Shown: in pieces, positions 11,475 through 17,110 of the stretch
How the letters are laid out: every line of letters begins with the position of its first letter
Numbering within the stretch: the first letter of the stretch is position 1
Assembly: GCA_964387935.1 (NCBI GenBank)
Contig: CAYLZN010000096.1
Location: forward strand, 1-17,110
Source: CAYLZN01 sp964387935
GTDB lineage: Bacteria > Acidobacteriota > Vicinamibacteria > Vicinamibacterales > JAFNAJ01
Direction: 5' to 3'
DNA length: 17,110 nt
Position numbers and translations under genes: made by a program
Notes under the pieces: model-generated
Seen by the model: only the letters and a program-made list of their open reading frames with translations
The model's database searches: none
Told to the model about the DNA's origin: nothing

Positions 11475-12800
11475 ATGCCCGTGCCCGCCATCACTCCCGT
11501 CGTCTCCACCCGCTCCGTCCTCGCCTTCTGGCTGCCACTCGCCGCCACCTGGCTGATGATGGCCCTCGAAGGCCCCTACATCACCGCCATCGTGGCCCGC
11601 ATGCCCGAGGCGGCGTTCAACCTCGCCGCCTACGGGATCGCGTTCTCGATCGCGTGGATCGTCGAGTCGCCGATCATGATGATCCTGACGGCGTCCAACG
11701 CGCTCGTCCGGTGCCAGGAGTCCCTGCAGGCGCTGCGGCGGTTCACCTACGCGCTCAACGTCGCTCTCACCGTCGTCCTTGCGCTGGTCGCGCTGCCGCC
11801 GGTCTTCGGCGTCCTCGCTCGAGTGATGAACCTGCCGCCCGAGATCGCGCGCCTGGCGCACCTTTCGACGGCCGCCACCCTCGCGTGGCCGGCAGCGATT
11901 GGCTACCGGCGGTTCTACCAGGGGCTGCTGGTGCGGGCCGGGCTGACGCACCGCGTGGCGTACGGCACGGTCGTGCGTCTGGTGACGATGTCGGTCGCCG
12001 CGGCCGCCCTCGCCTGGAGATCGTCGTTGCCGGGTGCCGTGATTGGAGCGGCATCACTGACGGCCGGCGTCGTGGCCGAAGCGGCGGCCAGTCGCCGGAT
12101 GGCCCGCGGCGTGCTCCGGAGGCTCGAGTCCACGCCGCCGCCGGAAGGACGAGCGCCCCTGACGACGGGCGCGATCGTCCGTTTCTACTTCCCGCTGGCA
12201 CTGACCTCGGTGCTGTCGCTGATCACGCTGCCCGTGATCACGTTCTTCATGAGCCACAGCCGCCGGCCGATCGACTCGCTGGCGGTGCTCCCGGTGGTCA
12301 ACGCATTCGTGTTCCTGTTCCGCAGCGGGGGGTTCGCGCACCAGGAAGTCGTCGTCGCCCTCGGCGGGTCGCGATGGGAACATGCGCCGGAGATGCGCCG
12401 GGTGACGTGGCTGCTCGGAGGGCTCGCGTCGGGAGGCCTCGCGCTGGTCGCGATGACCAGGCTGGCGGACACGTGGTTCCAGTCGGTGTCCGGCCTGACG
12501 CCCGACATGGCCGCGTTTGCGATCACGCCGACACGCGTGCTGCTCCTGCTGCCGGCGCTGGAGTACCTGCTCGCCTGCCAGCGCGGCCTGCTGATCCTCG
12601 ACCGTCGCACGCGAGCGGTCACGGCCGGCACCGCGGTCGAAGCCCTGGGCATCGGCGTCGCCCTGGTGCTCTGCGTCAGCGGGCTCGACCTGGTGGGCGC
12701 GATGGCGGCCGCGTTGGCCATCATGGTGGGCCGCGTGAGCGCGAACGCGTTCCTCGGCTGGCACCTGCGGGCGGGCCCACGACAGTCGAGGATCGCCTGA
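11475..12800 (+). CDS. Multi-spanning membrane protein, ANKH/MATE-like (MOP superfamily) transporter
   Basis: From ATG 11475 the gene encodes 441 residues with about twelve hydrophobic segments in two similar halves, as in the MATE/MOP flippase fold. The first half has FWLPLAATWLMMALEGPYIT, then ESPIMMILTASNALVR. The second half restarts at RFYFPLALTSVLSLITLPV. This pattern resembles bacterial proteins related to progressive ankylosis protein ANKH; substrate unknown. The frame is open upstream to 11262, but that part reads like random arginine/serine-rich sequence. TTG 11454 is a less likely start, and neither has a clear Shine-Dalgarno. The neighbours (accessory island to the left, secreted protein converging from the right, 32-bp gap) do not indicate a substrate. 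A polysaccharide or lipid flippase of another MOP branch remains possible. Confidence 0.75.
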   Translation: MPVPAITPVVSTRSVLAFWLPLAATWLMMALEGPYITAIVARMPEAAFNLAAYGIAFSIAWIVESPIMMILTASNALVRCQESLQALRRFTYALNVALTVVLALVALPPVFGVLARVMNLPPEIARLAHLSTAATLAWPAAIGYRRFYQGLLVRAGLTHRVAYGTVVRLVTMSVAAAALAWRSSLPGAVIGAASLTAGVVAEAAASRRMARGVLRRLESTPPPEGRAPLTTGAIVRFYFPLALTSVLSLITLPVITFFMSHSRRPIDSLAVLPVVNAFVFLFRSGGFAHQEVVVALGGSRWEHAPEMRRVTWLLGGLASGGLALVAMTRLADTWFQSVSGLTPDMAAFAITPTRVLLLLPALEYLLACQRGLLILDRRTRAVTAGTAVEALGIGVALVLCVSGLDLVGAMAAALAIMVGRVSANAFLGWHLRAGPRQSRIA

Positions 12801-12832
12801 GGGCCACCGGCTCCCGAGGTCCCCTCTCGCCA

Positions 12833-14701
12833 CTACCGCCCGGGTACGTCCGCGAGGCATCTGACGTACGCGTCGAACTGTCCGGTGTAGTAGAGACGCG
12901 TGAGGTCCTTCTCGAGCGCGTCCAGCGCGGCTGCCTGCGCCGGTGTCGCCGTTCGCGCCTCCTTCAGCCGCGCCCGGAACTCGCGAAACGCCTTCTCCTT
13001 GATCCAGTAGCCGTTCGCGTGGCGTTCCGCCACCGACGCGGCGTGGGCCAGCCTGTCCATCTCGGGCGTGGTGAGGCCGCGCCTCCATGCGGCGCGATAC
13101 ACGGCGAGCGCCTCCAGCCACGACTGGTTCGCAGCCGTCGTGTACGCCTCGTGCAGGCCCTTCCAGCCGGCCGCTCGGGTGTCGATGAGCGACGCCGCAT
13201 CCGGCGCCGGCCCGCCAGGCGTCCGGTAGTCGAGCAGCGACACCTTGAAGTCCATCGTGCGATCGCCGTCGTAATCGAACTCGACGGTGTCCAGGAACCC
13301 GTTGTCGTCCGTGTCGGTATAGCGGACGACCTCCCCAACCTTCGTCGCAAGCGGCGTCGGCGACGGCGTCTTCCAGCCGCCGTGGAACTCGCCGTTCCTG
13401 TCGACGGTCCAGGCGCCCCACTCGGCGCCCGCGAGGTGCAGCTTCCGGTCGAACACGCCGACGTACAGCCTGCCGCCTCCCGAGTTGTCACGGTCGAACT
13501 CGCCCCGGTCGCCCAGCGAGTCCGCCTGCGGGTGACCACCCAGCCCCGGCTTCTCGTTGCCTTCGGCCATGTAGAGCCGCGCGTAGTTCCCCGACGGGCC
13601 GTCACGCCACTTCTTCACGGACCAGATGTCGATGTCCTCCGGCCCGCCGAACCCGTGGATCGGGTAGTACATCTCCACCCGTTCCCACCGGTGATCGTCG
13701 TCATCTTCGTCGAACACGAAGTAGGTCGTGGTCCACCCCCCGGTGAAGAACGCGTCGTAGCTCCTGTCGTGGGGCATGTACTTCAGTTCGTCGATCTGCC
13801 GCCAGTTGCCCCACTGGAAGCAGCGGTCGAACTTGGGGTTGCCGCGCAGCGCCGGGTACTTCGTGGCCATCGAGGTGTAGTTGACTCCGGGCCCGCCCGA
13901 TCCGCGCAACGACATGTCGTAGTCGATCTCGTTGCCCTTGCCGGAGTCGTTGTCGAGATCCAGCGTGAGGAACGCCTCGTCGAGCACCCCCGAGAGCGGC
14001 GCGAGGCCCTTGACGACGGGCTGCTGAGGGTCGAGCCAGCGCATGCCCATCTCGGTGAGGCCGTCGTTGTCGGTGTCGTAGAACGCGAAGGGGTTCTCCC
14101 AGTTGAGGCGCGGGTCGGGCAGCGCCTGCGGCGGGCGGTGGATCTTGAGGAACAGCGCGTCGCCATGGTAGTCGGGCAGCCAGTTGTGCGTGCCGGTGTA
14201 GTCCCAGTTCGAGTTGCCGAAGTTGAACGTCTGCCAGTCCTGCCACCCGAGCACGCCGTCTTTCTCGACGTCCAGGAAGAGCATCCAGTGTGATTCGGCG
14301 GTACTCCACTTGCCCTCTTCCCAGGCCGGTGGCTGCGTGGACCAGGCCTGGATGTCCGGACGGCCGTCGCCGTCGTTGTCGGCCCACTTCACGTTCTGGT
14401 CCGTGATGCCGTCGTACCAGCCGTCGCCGTTCATGTCCACCTGGAGAACGTCGGCCACCTGGTCGCCGCGGGTGTCGGTGGGCGACAGGTCGCCGTTCTC
14501 GTCGAGCCACCGCACGCGCTTGCCGTTCCACCAGCGCTCGAGGATATCGGGTCTGCCATCGGCATCGACGTCGAGTCGGACGATGTCCGCCGACGGGGTG
14601 GACGATGCGAGCGCCGTGCGCCGCAGGTCGTGCGATGGCTGCGACTGGCCGGCCAGGGTAACGGTGCAACAGAGGGTGAGGAGGGCGAGGCGTCGGGTCA
14701 T
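12833..14701 (-). CDS. Secreted protein with EF-hand-like Asp-rich calcium-binding loops, function unknown
   Basis: A 622-residue protein with a cleavable signal peptide (MTRRLALLTLCCTVTLAGQS). Many DxDxDG loops follow: DVDADGRPDILE (44-55), DMNGDGWYDGITD (89-101), DNDGDGRPDIQ (108-118), DVEKDGVLG, DTDNDGLTEMG, and DTDDNGFLDTVEFDYDGD (463-480). These resemble dockerin, thrombospondin type 3 or FG-GAP calcium loops and suggest a rigid, Ca-stabilised extracellular protein. The long middle (TTTYFVFDEDDDDHRWERVE, DIDIWSVKKWRDGPSGNYAR) looks like a beta-rich domain with no motif I recognise. The last 130 residues are helical (YWIKEKAFREFRARLKEART, then LDALEKDLTRLYYTG). No catalytic signature is evident. 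It may be a carbohydrate-active or binding protein given its neighbours, but that is speculation. Confidence 0.82.
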   Translation of the reverse strand: MTRRLALLTLCCTVTLAGQSQPSHDLRRTALASSTPSADIVRLDVDADGRPDILERWWNGKRVRWLDENGDLSPTDTRGDQVADVLQVDMNGDGWYDGITDQNVKWADNDGDGRPDIQAWSTQPPAWEEGKWSTAESHWMLFLDVEKDGVLGWQDWQTFNFGNSNWDYTGTHNWLPDYHGDALFLKIHRPPQALPDPRLNWENPFAFYDTDNDGLTEMGMRWLDPQQPVVKGLAPLSGVLDEAFLTLDLDNDSGKGNEIDYDMSLRGSGGPGVNYTSMATKYPALRGNPKFDRCFQWGNWRQIDELKYMPHDRSYDAFFTGGWTTTYFVFDEDDDDHRWERVEMYYPIHGFGGPEDIDIWSVKKWRDGPSGNYARLYMAEGNEKPGLGGHPQADSLGDRGEFDRDNSGGGRLYVGVFDRKLHLAGAEWGAWTVDRNGEFHGGWKTPSPTPLATKVGEVVRYTDTDDNGFLDTVEFDYDGDRTMDFKVSLLDYRTPGGPAPDAASLIDTRAAGWKGLHEAYTTAANQSWLEALAVYRAAWRRGLTTPEMDRLAHAASVAERHANGYWIKEKAFREFRARLKEARTATPAQAAALDALEKDLTRLYYTGQFDAYVRCLADVPGR

Positions 14702-14773
14702 GGCAGGTGCGCGTGCAGGGGGCGCGGGCGAGAATGTACCATGCGGAGGCCGCGGATGGCGGTCTCACAGAAC

Positions 14774-14779
14774 GAGGAG
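14774..14779 (+). promoter_or_regulatory. Shine-Dalgarno that fixes the GH13_18 start at ATG 14788
   Basis: GAGGAG lies eight bases before ATG 14788. The frame is open back to 14707, but the upstream part overlaps the divergent gene's leader and lacks family similarity. Confidence 0.65.
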
Positions 14780-14787
14780 CACGGACG

Positions 14788-16689
14788 ATGCCGATGCAGG
14801 TGGCGGACAGGCGGGCCCGGTGGTGGCGGATCGACTACCTCGACGCTCCCGACTTCTCGCGCCCGCCGGACGAGGTGACCGAGGAGGGCCGGGAACAGCT
14901 GTTCGTGCGGCTTCGGGCGCTCTACGGCGAGGCCGTGGCGCGCCGGACGCTCCCCGAACTGCTCCGCCTGATCAAGGTGCACTGCGCCCACAAGCCGGCG
15001 GAGCTGCGGACCGTGGAGCAGGGGTTCGACACGTGCCAGCGCTTCAGCGAGAAGGACATGATGCTGATCACGTACGGCGACATGGTCCGCGCGCGCGGGC
15101 GCACGGGTCTGTCGGCGCTCGGCGAGTTCCTCGCCGACTACCGCCGCGGCGATCCCGTGTTCAGCATCCTGCACGTGCTGCCCTTCTTCCCGTACACGTC
15201 GGACCGTGGGTTCTCGGTCGTGGACTTCAGGCAGGTCGACCCGCGTCTCGGGTCGTGGGACGACATCCGCCAGCTGGGCAGCACCTTCAGGCTGATGTTC
15301 GACGGCGTCCTCAACCACGCCAGCTCCCAGAGCCGGCCGTTCCGCGAGATGCTCAGCGGCAACCCGGACTACGCCGGCTTCGCGGTGGCGTTCACGTCCC
15401 CCGACGAGCTGACGCCCGAACAGCGTCAGCTCCTGCGCCGGCCGCGCACGAGTGACGTGCTGACGCGCTACGACGCCATCGACGGGCCGCTCTGGGTCTG
15501 GACGACGTTCTCGCGCGATCAGATCGACCTGAACTACCGCAACCCGAGGGTGCTGCTGAGCGCCATCGAGACGCTCCTGTTCTACGTCCGGATGGGGGCC
15601 GACCTCGTGCGACTGGATGCCATCACGTACATGTGGAAGGAGCTGGGCACCTCGAGCGCCAGCCTCGAGCAGACGCACGGCATCGTGAAGCTGTTCCGGA
15701 ACGTGCTCGACATCGCCGCGCCGCAGGTGGCGCTGGCCACCGAGTCGAACGTCCCGCACGCGGAGAACATCTCGTACTTCGGGGACGGCCGTGACGAGGC
15801 CCAGCTCGTCTACAACTTCGCGCTGCCGCCGCTCGTGCTCCACGCCTTCTACCGCGAGGACTCGACCTGGCTCTCACGCTGGGCCGCCGACCTGGCCTGC
15901 GTCTCTCCCTGCGTCACCTACCTGAACATGCTCGACACCCACGACGGGATCGGCCTGCCTGGCGTGCGGGACGTACTGCCGCCGGAGGAGATCGACTTCG
16001 TCGTCGAGAGGGCCCGCCAGCACGGGGCCTTCATCTCGTATCGCAGCAGCGGGAACGGCGAGGTGCCCTACGAGATCAACACGACCTGGTACAGCGCCCT
16101 GAACTACGAGAACGCAGGGGAGTCGCGGGCGTTCCAGGTGCAGCGGTTCGTCGCCTCTCGCAGCATCGCGCTGGCGTTGCGGGGCGTGCCGGCCATCTAC
16201 CTGCACGCGCTCGCCGGCAGCCGCAACGACATCCGGCTGGCGCTCCAGTCCAAGGTGAAGCGTGATGTGAACCGATCGACGCTCGATTTCGAAATCCTCC
16301 AGCGCAACCTCGCCGATCCCGCCTCGAAGCTGCACCTGCTCTCGGAGAGCCTCCGTCGGCTGTTCAGAACGCGGGTCCTGACGCGCGCGTTCCACCCCAA
16401 CGGCGGCCAGCGCGTGCTCGGCCTGTCCCCCGCGCTGTTCTCGCTGCTGCGGATCTCGCCGGAGGGCCACGAACACGTGCTGTGCCTGACCAACGTGACA
16501 CCGCGGATCCAGTCGGTGCTCATCGACGAGCGCGAGATTGGCGTGGAGTCGTCTTACTGGTTCGACCTGCTGGCCGGCCGCGGCTGGATGGCGACCGACG
16601 GCAGCCTGCGGCTGGACCTCAACCCCTACGACGTGCTGTGGCTGACGCCCTCGCGCGAACTCGAGCGACGGATCGAGTCCGGCACGTGA
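14788..16689 (+). CDS. GH13_18 glycoside phosphorylase (sucrose / glucosylglycerate phosphorylase family)
   Basis: A 633-residue alpha-amylase-fold enzyme. The catalytic residues of family GH13 are clear: nucleophile D277 in DLVRLDAITYMWKELGT, acid/base E319 in VALATESNVPHAENISYFG, and transition-state stabiliser D386 in MLDTHDGIGL. PFFPYTSDRGFSVVDF near residue 132 is typical of subfamily 18. These enzymes cleave alpha-glucosides with phosphate to give glucose 1-phosphate; members act on sucrose, glucosylglycerol, glucosylglycerate or sucrose 6-phosphate. The length, about 130 residues above classical sucrose phosphorylase (near 500), comes mostly from an N-terminal extension of helices and fits the glucosylglycerate/glucosylglycerol branch better. 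The convergent neighbour is a 3-phosphoglycerate-sugar phosphatase, which favours glucosylglycerate. Cytoplasmic; no signal peptide. Acceptor specificity cannot be proved from sequence alone. Confidence 0.93.
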   Translation: MPMQVADRRARWWRIDYLDAPDFSRPPDEVTEEGREQLFVRLRALYGEAVARRTLPELLRLIKVHCAHKPAELRTVEQGFDTCQRFSEKDMMLITYGDMVRARGRTGLSALGEFLADYRRGDPVFSILHVLPFFPYTSDRGFSVVDFRQVDPRLGSWDDIRQLGSTFRLMFDGVLNHASSQSRPFREMLSGNPDYAGFAVAFTSPDELTPEQRQLLRRPRTSDVLTRYDAIDGPLWVWTTFSRDQIDLNYRNPRVLLSAIETLLFYVRMGADLVRLDAITYMWKELGTSSASLEQTHGIVKLFRNVLDIAAPQVALATESNVPHAENISYFGDGRDEAQLVYNFALPPLVLHAFYREDSTWLSRWAADLACVSPCVTYLNMLDTHDGIGLPGVRDVLPPEEIDFVVERARQHGAFISYRSSGNGEVPYEINTTWYSALNYENAGESRAFQVQRFVASRSIALALRGVPAIYLHALAGSRNDIRLALQSKVKRDVNRSTLDFEILQRNLADPASKLHLLSESLRRLFRTRVLTRAFHPNGGQRVLGLSPALFSLLRISPEGHEHVLCLTNVTPRIQSVLIDEREIGVESSYWFDLLAGRGWMATDGSLRLDLNPYDVLWLTPSRELERRIESGT

Positions 16690-17110
16690 CCGTCCGCAGG
16701 GCCCCGCCCGCCAGGATGACGAGCATCGCCGCATTCCAGCCGCCCGGACCAGGGCCCGGCGCCCGCTCCGCGCCGGGGAGGGCCGACGCCAGGCGGGAAT
16801 CGAGGGTGCCATCTGGACGGGGAACGATCACCGGCCGATCGACGGCCGCCAGCAGCGCAAGGTCGTTGCCGGCGTCGCCGAGGCCGACCGTCGTGAAGTG
16901 ACGTCCCTCCTCGGCGTGCGCGGCCAGCAGCACGCGGAGTGCCTGTCCCTTGTCCGTGCCGGCGGCGACGAGGTGCAGGAACCTCCCGCCTTGCGTCACC
17001 TCCAGGCCGCGGCGTCGGGCGGCCTCGACCACGCGCGGCACCATCGCCGGATCGTCGATCAGGAACGGCTCGTCGAACTGGCGCCGGCTCGCGAGTTCCG
17101 CGGCAGCGAT
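16619..17110 (-). CDS. HAD-IIB phosphatase, mannosyl-/glucosyl-3-phosphoglycerate phosphatase-like, partial (C-terminal part)
   Basis: The reverse strand from the window edge reads ELASRRQFDEPFLIDD, then GGRFLHLVAAGTDKGQALRV with the motif III lysine, then TVGLGDAGNDLALLAAVDRP with the GD...ND metal-binding motif IV, then a GWN-containing tail. This is the cap and C-terminal part of a HAD subclass IIB phosphatase of the MPGP type, which releases phosphate from mannosyl- or glucosyl-3-phosphoglycerate. Motif I (DxDGTL) lies beyond the right edge. The frame overlaps the last 71 bases of the convergent phosphorylase gene, which is unusual; the extra arginine-rich tail after GGWNAAMLVILAGGALRT may reflect loss of an earlier stop. 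The exact sugar specificity is not determined by the visible part. Confidence 0.85.
   Translation of the reverse strand: MAAAELASRRQFDEPFLIDDPAMVPRVVEAARRRGLEVTQGGRFLHLVAAGTDKGQALRVLLAAHAEEGRHFTTVGLGDAGNDLALLAAVDRPVIVPRPDGTLDSRLASALPGAERAPGPGPGGWNAAMLVILAGGALRTVTCRTRSVARVRARASATARRRG

Noticed and set aside
12054..13421. Minus-strand open frame of 455 codons overlapping two genes
   Set aside because: It contains out-of-frame echoes of the secreted protein and antisense of the membrane protein; a GC-driven shadow.
11654..14293. Plus-strand open frame of 879 codons
   Set aside because: It overlaps the ANKH-like gene in another frame and the secreted protein gene in antisense; both of those have convincing composition and this one does not.

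Overview
The window is very GC-rich with long open frames on both strands. The gene set resembles soil Acidobacteriota, and Vicinamibacteria in particular: many PknB/FlgO-type Ser/Thr kinases, a Tat-exported Gfo/Idh/MocA oxidoreductase beside a 3-keto-disaccharide hydrolase (DUF1080), a GT-C glycosyltransferase, a GH13_18 phosphorylase and several toxin-antitoxin modules. That assignment is an inference from gene content; there is no rRNA or other marker. I see no rRNA, tRNA, CRISPR array or insertion-sequence transposase.

Left part (1-3959), metabolic and secreted functions. Three leftward genes are packed end to end: Gfo/Idh/MocA oxidoreductase, GT-C membrane glycosyltransferase, and an MDR alcohol dehydrogenase/quinone reductase cut by the window edge. 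Their start and stop codons overlap (TGATG, ATGA), so they look like a translationally coupled operon. A secreted DUF1080 protein runs divergently, and the short shared region holds a perfect 7-bp-arm inverted repeat.

Middle part (about 4080-11280), accessory island. Five small modules lie among relics of Ser/Thr kinase genes: HicAB, MntA-HepT (MNT-HEPN), a DUF4143 AAA ATPase, VapBC, and a second, different DUF4143 AAA ATPase. Three truncated kinase 5' ends, all leftward and each with its -10 box 15 nt before the ATG, separate the modules. A fourth relic (FlgO/TolB-like domain plus the kinase end) lies on the far side of MntA-HepT, as if that module had landed inside a kinase gene. Several modules have a promoter placed so that transcription would begin at the start codon itself, and both ATPase genes have palindromic sites over their promoters. 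This repeated pairing of kinase 5' stub with toxin-antitoxin or ATPase cargo is the most unusual structure in the window.

Right part (11475-17110). A multi-spanning ANKH/MATE-like membrane protein runs rightward and converges on a leftward secreted protein rich in EF-hand-like Asp loops. Divergent from that is a GH13_18 glycoside phosphorylase with intact catalytic residues. Its 3' end overlaps a convergent HAD phosphatase of the mannosyl-/glucosyl-3-phosphoglycerate phosphatase type, which is cut by the right edge. The last two together suggest glucosylglycerate synthesis and phosphorolysis.
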